Shown one piece after another: positions 26,101 through 32,902 of a DNA stretch of 64,000 nt (within the stretch, counting starts at the first letter, position 1; the number at the start of each line of letters is the position of its first letter). The notes beneath the pieces were generated by a model. That model did not search any database. It was not told where the DNA came from and was given only the letters and a program-made list of their open reading frames with translations. The DNA is from an uncultured eubacterium 1-6. Its GTDB lineage: Bacteria; Bacillota; Clostridia; Lachnospirales; Lachnospiraceae. Made by a program: the position numbers and the translations under genes. The DNA lies in NCBI GenBank assembly GCA_903789595.1, contig CAIFEZ010000010.1, forward strand, positions 1 through 64,000. The letters run 5' to 3'.

Positions 26101-27747
26101 GTAACGTTAACAGCGCAGTGGGAAATTAATAATGTAACTGATTATAAGTATTCCGGCGAAGAAGTGAAGACATATACAACGCAGGCAGCCGGATGGTACA
26201 AACTGGAAGTCTGGGGTGCTGACGGAGGAAATGCAACGTTTAATGAATATAATGCTCAAGGAGGAAAAGGTGGATACACTGTAAATTATGTGTATCTGGC
26301 ACAGAACCAGAAGATTGATGTATATATAGGAGGACGTGGTCAGGATGCAACAACTGCTACGCTTTACTTTAAAAAGTATGACAAACAAACTGAAAAACAA
26401 AATACATTAATCGGAGGTTGGAATGGTGGAGGAAACGCGTGCTGTTATTCAAAAAAGGTTGGTAGCGCTGTAAGTTATTGGCTCTTTGGCTCCGGTGGCG
26501 GAGCATCGCATATGGCTATCCATTCGGACACCTTGCAAAATTCCCCGGAAGCCTTATCAAAATATAATGTAAAAGATAATTCTATTATATTGGTTGCTGG
26601 CGGCGGTGGAGGCGCCGGGTTATTTGCGAATGCGTTTGGTAATTTTATTGATGGTTATCCGTCTATTAATGCAGGCGGATATGGTGGCGGTGAAAATGGA
26701 AGAATGGGAGCAAGTGTATCGAATAATACGCAAGATAAGAACCAGAATACCTTTGGAACCGGAGGAACTGAAACTGCAGGCGGATATGTAGAAGGATTTC
26801 CAGCTAAGTCTGGCAATTTTGGCCAGGGTGGCTCTCCAATTAATAAAGAAAACTCTAGCAAATATGATCTCGGTGCCGGCGGCGGAGGTGGCTGGTACGG
26901 CGGAGGCAGCAGTTATATTGACCCTAACTCCTACGTAGATGAGAACAATAATACTATTCCTGCCCCTCACGTTGCTCCTTCCGCTGGTGGAGGTTCTGGT
27001 TATGTAAAGAATGAAAACGGAACGTCAATAAATGGGGAAACTTCCGTAGTAGAAGGTAACGTTAACGTTCTATCTAATCCTGCTAGTGATGGAAATGGTC
27101 ACGGTCGGATCACATACCTGCCGTCATATAGTTTCAGCATTACGGGCAGTAATGGCACAATTAGTCCGGAAGGTAATAATACTATCACTATTCAAAAGAG
27201 CACTCAGATTCAGATCAGTCTGAAAGATGCTCAGAATCAGTTTGTCAATGATGCGACCTGGACAGTAAAGAAGAATAGCAGTGACCTTAATAATAAAGAT
27301 GGTGTTACATTCACAGGAAACGGCAATGTGCGTACATTTTCGAGCGACACCTCTGGAACGTATGTCATCACTGCTTCCAACCCGAATGAGGAATTGATAA
27401 ATACTTCTGTCAAGATTATTGTGGAGGGTGATGACGCTTCAACCGCGATTACGGGAAATGCTTCGAATAATGCTCCGAACAATGCGAAGTCCAACGGGAA
27501 TACTGGAGAAGTGTCGGATTCGAGCGAGGAAGAAGTCACCGAAGGGAAGAACGCAGGTAATACGGAAGGAACGATCGAAGAAAGTGCTGACAGCACAGCT
27601 GGTGGTGAAACGAATGCGGATAGTCAGAATGGCTCTGCTTCATCATCTTCATCAGTGAATACGTCGGTGGCTGCAGATGAAAGTTCTTCAAAGAAAACGG
27701 GCGATGATCGCTCGGATCAAAGTATTGTGTCATCCAGCAGCTCATGA
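20179..27747 (+). CDS. giant pseudopilin-adhesin (2522 residues)
   Basis: Begins as a type IV pseudopilin: basic leader, RGFTLAEMLITVAIIGILAAF with Glu at +5, then a pilin-type helix and small domain to about residue 135. What follows is adhesin-like. Residues about 450-1050 hold GLUG-like beta-helix repeats (AGGILG, GGLIGYL, VGGFIGQV). About 1400-1620 hold a second repeat set (VGNNYGTL, GSGFVGTN, KNGLVGYN, KNGFVGDN). An InlB B-repeat-like domain (WKFMGWQDQSGNTYKAGE, about 1905-1985), a glycine-rich domain (about 1990-2315; VAGGGGGAG, GGGGGWYGGGSSYID) of the type in ALK receptors and phage tail adhesins, an Ig-like domain and a Ser/Glu-rich tail complete it. It lacks LPXTG, so the pilin helix is its only visible anchor. 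GC content drops sharply in the middle. ATG 20179 has GAGGA upstream. It is probably the tip of a filament primed by the three upstream proteins. Confidence 0.85.
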   Translation: MRINGFPDHQNHREKKADNVCIDQKKTARERARRGFTLAEMLITVAIIGILAAFGFVAVIRYQKSLKQTELDDTAREIFVAAQNHMTVSRASGNCDTYVAEAEKQPDGVTGNLGAPMGAGGNDGTGPSDYDRSLGSWDSAWADGTLAKDEAHDFRYVTVSADVKNDAGILSMILPDDAIDETLRGNGNILIEYDAETATVYGVWYCKPADLKKATGTSSESIITSIADTKAYQNDNRTDRSSRMKSNPMVGYYGGASSVEKEGKSEESSISAIIENDDRLMLQVAVPEESSGSETKQRSYTVKATVTGQTSGNSKEIILGTSKENPVSAKNSLKGVIDQGSVNNKSRLYFYTLDSVTDGAEGHFAYQFCSSNSVTDKPLIPGENLTITVRLVYDDGTDNKNDNKNDKSGTGKKETLSADSAGNSVTLSCNSLFANGSNSGDNHTARIAYGRHLQNLSTVVSGVNSNVNSGAQAPGSGSNSSASITNAKMLKDLDWSSMTIRFLNPGAIPRFSTSTSAGSGAGTGAYAVSSYNGRWNTTSDSKSASASTSALTAGGNFYSISDSTLTSFNGNGFEISNLKIGAASDKAVSGSGTAASGSGTAPSAGKNGSAGSTYTGLFGYIDVGTADNSTMTIQRLTLKNPTAEKATYAGFVVGKTSRKTSIQNVTVTGDTALSLTATQAAGGILGEAENTVTSILYSKVLSGKTLSITASADNGSNRANINSGINSNNASNAGGILGIQIGGKTGTTGTGTGLSIGNCTVSISGKESSSSANAGNTSNDGQYIQITGGYSAGGILGYCAANELGSNSGASGNNSGYSGAVTIINCSVFGAGNQDLVSAENAAAGLAAYISTSGKVDVENSAASVYVAGSDAQVNAASDGFGGLIGYLNSTGSNSIISKCYVGGRTVEGTYKENTSDNSTQGRYNIRGNGYVGGFIGQVTGSNSLNVENCFTTASAYSGTSASTNNGNGAGTSKQAGSFIANSTNASLSVTSCYATGLTNGTVFVGESVSNSAPYNGNNYYLAGVNKANLTGAGVKGAKVGDAGTPFAEQTSRVRTNKYDTSLEENYPYQVVSGQSVYYGDWVVPKNTQNIDGSFGILYYEIVQHGTGKGAEDHKSVYYHGFVGNAVAGGNVSDVSYKEINTRTTLDETQSPGELNDGLLKAENGGQYVTEDGYILLVSDKCQDDQFKIGWEQKDGSDRNNISDLINNKILIQYDAITKKLKLDGYHAYYFNAENNRALSREKWDNPLFTLTFAMSSGTEQEKYDPNIWKKIVSFTMNPYLADYIYPFGESSTDYQIRSAHQLNILFNTLQGGNYLGTSGSGQGTVVNQTMDISYNNDAVKFTEFGNKASYQSPQLGTMANTYQGKTNQNNYVYKLDNLTQSLLAETTNNYQEYALNNLHITHMSAASLVGNNYGTLSNLIVTDSTFSSASLVKGENTGTIKNCVISNINTDANGIADKNTKIISNIKIENSTIKGSGFVGTNDWGGIIYNSSIDNSSISGNGIADSNNGNGEIIKNIKLTNVKIQKNGLVGYNCYSENNPDVFNESVKISDCKINNAIISGNGAVGSNHGTLQNIELQSVKVNKNGFVGDNVGIIKNCNVINAEIGQNGFASTNSSNGKIENCQLYADSKKYEEYTDKYKNATQQAYYKPVSPVVDNQDKTTIGYDLMVCGLLHNDSDSDSISQNPKTAGFIGDNSAKIYNCSYSGKVYGSDVAAGFFLYNNSGEIEYSYANALVTASKTVAGFGLSCVNGAVNFCHSIGILLSAEQGAGFIYDFSADNWPGSLKNNYSAIWKSNTHNYSFFSSQFNVNDDILNNNIKNCAYLTSIFCEKDKIIENDDLIKSGKITGLSYKELKKNNSVYGSNASEATTNPYYQYTSKDDKVYPFAMPSGMIAYGDWSWNNSSYSIEFNGNGGKPTIDGKEISSINDIDYVVDVTLPDCTAPANSWKFMGWQDQSGNTYKAGEKVSGLATSGTVTLTAQWEINNVTDYKYSGEEVKTYTTQAAGWYKLEVWGADGGNATFNEYNAQGGKGGYTVNYVYLAQNQKIDVYIGGRGQDATTATLYFKKYDKQTEKQNTLIGGWNGGGNACCYSKKVGSAVSYWLFGSGGGASHMAIHSDTLQNSPEALSKYNVKDNSIILVAGGGGGAGLFANAFGNFIDGYPSINAGGYGGGENGRMGASVSNNTQDKNQNTFGTGGTETAGGYVEGFPAKSGNFGQGGSPINKENSSKYDLGAGGGGGWYGGGSSYIDPNSYVDENNNTIPAPHVAPSAGGGSGYVKNENGTSINGETSVVEGNVNVLSNPASDGNGHGRITYLPSYSFSITGSNGTISPEGNNTITIQKSTQIQISLKDAQNQFVNDATWTVKKNSSDLNNKDGVTFTGNGNVRTFSSDTSGTYVITASNPNEELINTSVKIIVEGDDASTAITGNASNNAPNNAKSNGNTGEVSDSSEEEVTEGKNAGNTEGTIEESADSTAGGETNADSQNGSASSSSSVNTSVAADESSSKKTGDDRSDQSIVSSSSS

Positions 27748-27814
27748 TGAGCAGAGTTCCGTAAGAGAAAATATCTTTGGTATGGAATGAAATGTGAGTC
27801 AATTTATGGAACAG

Positions 27815-27845
27815 AGAAGAGCCCGGGTTCCGGGCTCTTCTTTAG
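27815..27845. terminator. intrinsic terminator, probably bidirectional
   Basis: GAAGAGCCCGG (27816-27826), loop GTT, CCGGGCTCTTC (27830-27840), then TTT. It lies between the + strand giant pseudopilin gene and the - strand folC; the A-rich flank on the other side supports use in both directions. Confidence 0.85.
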
Positions 27846-27885
27846 ATAGACCTTGACTGACGGAGAGCGTTTTTTTCGCTTGCTG

Positions 27886-29253
27886 TTATATTTCCTTCAG
27901 ATATTCCCTTATTTTTCCCACATAGTACAGGGACCCGAAGGAGCAGATGACATCATTCTTCTTGCAGTTTCTTAATGCCTCGTCTGTGGCTTCTTCGATG
28001 GAGCCCCGGGCTTCCGCCTGGTATCCGGCGTCGCGAAGTTCGCGGGCGAGCTGTTCGGGGTCGAGGGCTCTCGGGTTCGGGACGGGTACGGTGTAAAAAC
28101 GTTTGGCGAGGGGACCGACGGTGTCGATGACTTTATGGTAGTCCTTGTCGGCCAGAATTCCCATCAGGAAGGTGATTTTCTGATTCGGGAAGTAGCGGGT
28201 GAGGCTGTCCCGGAGCATGGCGGCTCCTTCCGGATTGTGTCCGCCGTCTACGATAATGGCGGGATTCTGGTGCATGAGCTCGAATCTTCCGTGCCAGACG
28301 GTATGCTTCAGGCCCCTGCGGATGGAGTCTTCCGTGATCGGCCAGCCCTTCCGGCGGAGTGCCTCGGCGGCTGCGACCGCCATGGAAGCGTTTGCGCACT
28401 GGTAGGAGCCGAGGAGCGGGATGAAGAGATCCCGGATCTTTGTCCCCGATGCAGAGGTTTCGGGAAGAGGCATCCCGGATAAGGAGATTTGCCGATCTGC
28501 TTTGAGCGTGAGATCAAAGACCTGCCCCTGAAGAGAATATTCCCGTGCTTCCCGGCAGACATTGACCCGGTGAAGCCGGGCTTTTTTTTGCCGGCAGACC
28601 TCGTCGAAGACCTGGTCGGCCTCGGGCTTCTGGGGATAGAGGAGAACGTCGGTGCCTTCCTTGATGATGCCGGCCTTCTGGAAGGCGATCTCCCGGAGGG
28701 TGTGGCCGAGAATCTCGGTATGATCCATGCTGATGGTCATGATGACCGCGGCCTCGGGGGAGGGGATGACGTTTGTGGCGTCGAGCAGTCCGCCCATCCC
28801 GGTTTCGAGGACGACAATGTCACAATTCTGTTCGCGGAAATAGAGGAACATCACCGCGACCAGGATCTCGAACTGGGTGGGCTGGGGTTTTCCCTCTTTG
28901 AGATTTTGCTGAATTTGTGACGCGACGCGGGTGAGAATTCCGGCGAAGGCTTCCTCCGTGATATCCTGCCCGTTGATGCGGAACTGTTCGGTGAAGCGCT
29001 CGATGGCGGGAGAGTTAAAGCTTCCGGTTTTAAGCCCGCTCTCGATGAGAATTTGTGAGAGGAAGGCTGAGGCGGAGCCTTTTCCGTTTGTCCCGGCGAT
29101 ATGGACGAAACGAAGTTGCTTTTCCGGATTTCCAAGCGATTCCATCAGCGTGCGCATCGCGCCGAGCTCATAGGCGACGGCGCCGCTTACCACGTCCTTC
29201 GGAGAAAATTTCGGGACGCTGTCCAGATATTTCATAGATTCTCTGAAGTTCAT
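27886..29253 (-). CDS. folC: folylpolyglutamate / dihydrofolate synthase
   Basis: Mur-ligase-family enzyme that adds glutamate to dihydropteroate and polyglutamylates folates, 455 residues. The P-loop HIAGTNGKGSASAFL, the folate/magnesium segment GSFNSPAIERFTEQFRING, EILVAVMFLYF and the C-terminal domain motif VDGGHNPEGAAMLRDSL are all present. It is the last gene of the folate operon; its ATG overlaps the stop of folBK (ATGA). Full length and no damage seen. Confidence 0.95.
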   Translation of the reverse strand: MNFRESMKYLDSVPKFSPKDVVSGAVAYELGAMRTLMESLGNPEKQLRFVHIAGTNGKGSASAFLSQILIESGLKTGSFNSPAIERFTEQFRINGQDITEEAFAGILTRVASQIQQNLKEGKPQPTQFEILVAVMFLYFREQNCDIVVLETGMGGLLDATNVIPSPEAAVIMTISMDHTEILGHTLREIAFQKAGIIKEGTDVLLYPQKPEADQVFDEVCRQKKARLHRVNVCREAREYSLQGQVFDLTLKADRQISLSGMPLPETSASGTKIRDLFIPLLGSYQCANASMAVAAAEALRRKGWPITEDSIRRGLKHTVWHGRFELMHQNPAIIVDGGHNPEGAAMLRDSLTRYFPNQKITFLMGILADKDYHKVIDTVGPLAKRFYTVPVPNPRALDPEQLARELRDAGYQAEARGSIEEATDEALRNCKKNDVICSFGSLYYVGKIREYLKEI

Positions 29254-30107
29254 TTTACTTCCTCTTCCTGCTTTCGATTCTCAAGATCCCGGAGCATCTG
29301 CGCGATAGTACGATGTGTGACCGGATGGCTCCACCACGGCGCGATTTCCGCCATGGGACGGAGCACAAAATCGCGGTTTTCCATGTCCGGATGGGGAATA
29401 TTGAGCCGTTTGGTTCCGATGATTTCCTGATCGTAGAAGAGGATGTCCACGTCGAGAGTGCGGGGGCCCCAGTGGATTTTGCGGACTCTCTGCGCCTCCT
29501 GTTCGAGGGAGGCACAGAGGCCGAGCAGCTCGTCCGGCGTGAGAAGGGTACGGATCATGCAGGCACCGTTGAGGAAGGGGTCCTGTTCGGTGTAGCCGTA
29601 GGGAGCCGTCTCGATGAAGGCAGAAACCTTTAAGAGACGGTTCCTCTTTTCTTTTTTGATGCCGTCTACCGCGAGATCGAGCATCGCCTGCCGGTCGCCC
29701 ATGTTGGAGCCGAGTGCGAGAAAGGCGGTGTGCCAGCCGCGGTGAATCCGGACCGACACCTGGTCGAGCGGAAGTCCGATGGGCGCCCAGGGCTTGTGAA
29801 TCTCGAGCGTGACGGCCTGAAGGAGACCTTCATATTTCAGCAGAAGGTGCTCCGCCAGCTGTTCTGCGCAGGCCTCGATCAGCTGAAAGCGGCGGCTTGT
29901 CAGAAATTCTGTGATCTCGTGGCAGACCTCTCCGTAGTTGATGGTGTTTTCGAGACTGTCGGTGAGACCGGGTTTGCGGATGTCGGCATACAGTATGGCT
30001 GAAACCGTAAATTTCTGTCCGAGCACGGCTTCTTCCTGATAAACGCCGTGCTTCGCGAATACGGTCAGGTTGTCGATTCGGATTTCATCATGGTTTGATG
30101 GATGCAT
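29250..30107 (-). CDS. folBK: dihydroneopterin aldolase-HPPK fusion
   Basis: Bifunctional folate enzyme, 285 residues. Residues 1 to about 122 are dihydroneopterin aldolase FolB (RIDNLTVFAKHGVYQEE, NTINYGEVCHEI, LIEACAEQLAEHLL, VTLEIHKPWAPIG). From about 128 it is hydroxymethyl-dihydropterin pyrophosphokinase FolK (FLALGSNMGDRQAML, YGYTEQDPFLNG, WGPRTLDVDILFYD, IPHPDMENRDFVLRP). The two act in sequence, so fusion channels the pterin. It overlaps folC by 4 bp; a 178-bp gap with short repeats separates it from folP. Such fusions are common in Clostridia. Confidence 0.95.
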   Translation of the reverse strand: MHPSNHDEIRIDNLTVFAKHGVYQEEAVLGQKFTVSAILYADIRKPGLTDSLENTINYGEVCHEITEFLTSRRFQLIEACAEQLAEHLLLKYEGLLQAVTLEIHKPWAPIGLPLDQVSVRIHRGWHTAFLALGSNMGDRQAMLDLAVDGIKKEKRNRLLKVSAFIETAPYGYTEQDPFLNGACMIRTLLTPDELLGLCASLEQEAQRVRKIHWGPRTLDVDILFYDQEIIGTKRLNIPHPDMENRDFVLRPMAEIAPWWSHPVTHRTIAQMLRDLENRKQEEEVK

Positions 30108-30140
30108 AGTTTGTTTTTCCTTCTTTATAAATATATGAAA

Positions 30141-30256
30141 GAATATGTGCCTTTCAAGAAACGCAGGTTCTCAAGGTTCGGGCTGAATATGTGCCTTTCA
30201 AGCTTTGGGGACCAAATATGTGTCTGTAAAGGTTTGGAAGCCAGAATATGCGCCGT
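30141..30256. repeat. short direct repeats between folP and folBK
   Basis: GAATATGTGCCTTTCAAG occurs at 30141-30158 and 30185-30202, with diverged copies AATATGTGTCTGTAAAGG at 30215 and GAATATGCGCC at 30244. Spacings are 44, 30 and 30 bp. No gene or terminator is visible in this 178-bp gap. Confidence 0.6.
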
Positions 30257-30285
30257 TATTGATCTTTATTGATACGTTTTACGGG

Positions 30286-31170
30286 TTATTCGGCCTGCAG
30301 AATCTTCTCGGTCATGCGGATGGCACGGGCGTTTTCTTTGACGTCATGGACGCGGACGAATCCGGCGCCTTTCATGACACCGATAGCGCTGGTGGCGATG
30401 GTGCCTTCCACGCGCTCGGACGCGGGGAGATCCAGGGTCAGACCGATCATGGATTTCCGGGAGGTGCCGAGAAGGTACGGATAGCCGAGGCCCTTGAGAA
30501 GCTCCAGGTGGTTCATCAGTTTCAGGTTCTGCTCGTAGGATTTGGCAAAGCCGATGCCGGGGTCGAGGATAATCCGGTCGTCCGCCACGCCGGCTCTTTT
30601 TGCAATTGCCACAGATTCTCTGAGATCATCCAGAACGTTCTGCAGGTAATCGGTGTAGTCGGTGTTGTCCCGGTTGTGCATCAGGCAGCAGGCAGCGCCG
30701 GAGGAGGCGATGACGGAAGCCATCTCCGGGTCATATTTGCAGCCCCAGATGTCGTTGATCAGGTCGACGCCCTCCGCAAGGCCGGCCCTTGCGACGGCGC
30801 TCTTGTAGGTGTCAAGGGAGATCGGGATATCGAAGCGGCTGTGGATGGCTTCGATGACCGGAACGACGCGGTCGATCTCCTCCTGGTCCGGGAGCTTTGT
30901 ATAGCCGGGGCGGGTGGATTCTCCGCCGACGTCGATGATGTCGGCGCCCTCCGCAATCATCTGCTCTGTGTGCTTCATGGCGGTATCCAGGTGGTTCCAT
31001 TTGCCGCCGTCGGAGAAGGAGTCCGGTGTGACATTCAGGATGCCCATGATGTAGCAGTGCTTATCCGGTTCAAAGGTGCGGCCGCCGATCTTTATGGTGT
31101 GCGCGGCTTTTCCTGCGTCAGGTGTATGGGATTTCATGGATTCTGTACGTGTGGTTTCTGATTGGCTCAT
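30286..31170 (-). CDS. folP: dihydropteroate synthase
   Basis: Condenses hydroxymethyl-dihydropterin pyrophosphate with p-aminobenzoate; the sulfonamide target. TIM-barrel family signatures: IMGILNVTPDSFSDGG, DIIDVGGESTRPGY, LINDIWGCKYDPEM, DPGIGFAKSYEQNLKLM, GTSRKSMIG and the terminal VRVHDVKEN. About 295 residues. Two ATGs lie close together; 31170 (MSQSETTR) is preferred over 31176 because AGAGGT is then 9 nt away. The N-terminal 25 residues are a non-conserved polar tail. Confidence 0.95.
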   Translation of the reverse strand: MSQSETTRTESMKSHTPDAGKAAHTIKIGGRTFEPDKHCYIMGILNVTPDSFSDGGKWNHLDTAMKHTEQMIAEGADIIDVGGESTRPGYTKLPDQEEIDRVVPVIEAIHSRFDIPISLDTYKSAVARAGLAEGVDLINDIWGCKYDPEMASVIASSGAACCLMHNRDNTDYTDYLQNVLDDLRESVAIAKRAGVADDRIILDPGIGFAKSYEQNLKLMNHLELLKGLGYPYLLGTSRKSMIGLTLDLPASERVEGTIATSAIGVMKGAGFVRVHDVKENARAIRMTEKILQAE

Positions 31171-31297
31171 GGTCATGTACCTCTGCTTTCTATTTTATTC
31201 TGAGAAAATCGGCCGGTGGGTGAAATCCGTCAGCCGGTGATGATTTCGGGTTGGAGAGACCGACAAAACCGGGCAGGGGAGAGGGCGGCGGGAACCG

Positions 31298-31912
31298 TCA
31301 TATCTCCGGTGTCCGGTTTTTGCGTTCCTCCGGCCAGTTGCAGTCCTTTCGGGCGTTACATAAATAGCACGGACGGGATTTTTTATCTGCAGCGTACATA
31401 ATCTGTGCAAATCGGTTTTTGATATGTTCGGGATATTCTGTATTTCCCGAATCGGAGACCGGATCGCTTCCGGCAGTCAAGGCTGCGTGTAATCTGTGAC
31501 TGCCGACGGCATACAGGATCAGGTCAGTTTCGGCTGCGGTATAGCCGCAGTCCGCGAGAATCGGGCCGGCGATCTGCACGCCGGCGATGTCATGAGGAGT
31601 GCCGACCTCATATTGGCGTGCCCTTCCGATATCATGAAGAAGAGCGGCCGCATAGATCAGATCCGTCTCCACGGGAAGGCTCTCCCGAAGGCAAAGGATC
31701 TGCATGATTCTTGCGGTATCGAGAAGGTGCTGCCAGTCGTGTCGGCAGAAAACGCGGTCCTTCTCGAGTTGTTCTGTTTTTCTTAATTCGCGGCGGAACC
31801 GCGGGTCTTCCATAATGCGGCGGATACGGTCCGGCGGATTCGCGCCTGCGGCGGAGGCGCTGCTGTCTTTCTGCTCCGGGCCTGGGTTGTTGTCACTGGG
31901 GTGCTGGGACAT
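31298..31912 (-). CDS. HD-domain phosphohydrolase in the folate operon
   Basis: 204-residue predicted metal-dependent phosphohydrolase. HD-family ligands are visible: His in CRHDWQHLLDTAR, the HD pair in AALLHDIGRA and a later Asp/His region (TPHDIAG, VGSHRLH). The C-terminal tail has CYLCNARKDCNWPEE, three cysteines that could bind metal or form a disulfide. The N-terminal 40 residues are polar and probably disordered. It sits between folE and folP, 22 bp after folE. The classical step after FolE, removal of pyrophosphate/phosphate from dihydroneopterin triphosphate, has no Nudix enzyme here, so this protein is a natural candidate; that is inference. It could also be a general nucleotidase. 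Confidence 0.8.
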   Translation of the reverse strand: MSQHPSDNNPGPEQKDSSASAAGANPPDRIRRIMEDPRFRRELRKTEQLEKDRVFCRHDWQHLLDTARIMQILCLRESLPVETDLIYAAALLHDIGRARQYEVGTPHDIAGVQIAGPILADCGYTAAETDLILYAVGSHRLHAALTAGSDPVSDSGNTEYPEHIKNRFAQIMYAADKKSRPCYLCNARKDCNWPEERKNRTPEI

Positions 31913-31934
31913 TTGTGCCTCCTTGGAATTCGTC

Positions 31935-32492
31935 TCAGGTGCGGATCATGGCGAGCACACGGTCCACCAGAGCGGGATCGTTTTCGAATGCTCCCTTGCA
32001 GACGTAGGTCATGGTGCGGGTACCGGGCTTCTTGATCCCGCGCATGGACATGCACAGATGCTCCGCCTCGATCACAACCATGACGCCCCGGGCATCGAGA
32101 TTCTCCATTACTGCCGTTGCAATCTGATCGGTCAGTTTTTCCTGAATCTGGGCGCGGCGGGCATAAGCCTCAACGGTGCGCGCCAGCTTGCTGAGTCCCG
32201 CAACCTTTCCATTCGGCAGGTAGGCGATGTGCGCATTGCCGAAGAAGGGGAGCAGATGATGCTCGCAGACGGAGTAGAAATGAATGTCCTTTTCCAGAAC
32301 CAGGCTGTCGGAGGGACTGGAGAACGTGACAGAGAGAGCCTTCTCCGCCGCTTCGTCCGTACCTGAGAAAAGCTCTTCACACATCCTCGCAATGCGGTCG
32401 GGCGTACCCTTAAGGCCCTCCCTGTCAGGATTCTCGCCGATTCCCTCAAGAAACAGGCGCACAGCCTGTTCCACCTTCACCTTGTCAATCAT
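31935..32492 (-). CDS. folE: GTP cyclohydrolase I
   Basis: First enzyme of folate synthesis: converts GTP to 7,8-dihydroneopterin triphosphate. Motifs include [14 protein letters not shown], the zinc/catalytic [43 protein letters not shown], and [16 protein letters not shown] with the second zinc Cys. About 185 residues. The ATG at 32492 (MIDKVKVE) has GGAGG 12 nt upstream; the longer frame would begin at a TTG inside the leader. First gene of the operon, behind a structured leader with terminator hairpins. Confidence 0.95.
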   Translation of the reverse strand: MIDKVKVEQAVRLFLEGIGENPDREGLKGTPDRIARMCEELFSGTDEAAEKALSVTFSSPSDSLVLEKDIHFYSVCEHHLLPFFGNAHIAYLPNGKVAGLSKLARTVEAYARRAQIQEKLTDQIATAVMENLDARGVMVVIEAEHLCMSMRGIKKPGTRTMTYVCKGAFENDPALVDRVLAMIRT

Positions 32493-32583
32493 GATGAGAT
32501 AAAACCTCCAATTCAATGAAATGCGGGCTGCGTTTTACGTGACGGCAGCCGGCATTGACGCATGCGCAGGAGATAAAAAAGGC

Positions 32584-32790
32584 AAAAAAAACAGGACCGC
32601 AAGGTTACAGGTCCCGTAAAAAGTCCAGCAACGGGATGGACTGAAATATCGCAGCCGTGCAGCTACAGTAAATGGCTATACGATAAACCGTGTGATATAT
32701 CATGCCATGTACTGTATCAGGCCGGCAATTCGTTTCCCGCTCATCTCCCGTGCAGCGGAAACACTACGCATCTCAATCCTGCTTTGCCTA
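32584..32790 (-). promoter_or_regulatory. structured folE leader with terminator hairpins (candidate riboswitch/attenuator)
   Basis: On the - strand, several strong stems lie in the ~300-nt leader: GTTTCCGCT with AGCGGGAAAC; TACAGTA/CATGGC with GCCATT/TACTGTA; then AGTCCA...TGGACT followed by TTTTT (32642-32618); then GGGACC...GGTCCT followed by a T-run (32615-32584), a good intrinsic terminator. CCCGT in the loop of the third hairpin can pair with ACGGG at the start of the fourth, so the structures compete. This is the layout of a transcription attenuator. I could not match it to the tetrahydrofolate, ZTP, T-box or other riboswitch consensus I know. Confidence 0.6.
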
Positions 32791-32797
32791 TGGAACT

Positions 32798-32826
32798 ATA
32801 TTAGTACAGACCGGGGGTAAAATCAA
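32798..32826 (-). promoter_or_regulatory. folate operon promoter
   Basis: On the - strand: -35 TTGATT (32826-32821), 17-nt spacer, -10 TAATAT (32803-32798). The start site would be near 32790, leaving a ~300-nt leader before folE. Confidence 0.65.
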
Positions 32827-32902
32827 CGGTAACCTGTAAATGACTGCTTTTACGCTGCCCGTTCAGTTAAGCGTGAACAGCAATCTCCGTATAGGCTCCT
32901 CT

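Noticed and set aside
32584-32790. Known tetrahydrofolate riboswitch before folE
   Set aside because: The conserved folate-aptamer strings I know are not present; I kept the call as an unclassified attenuator.
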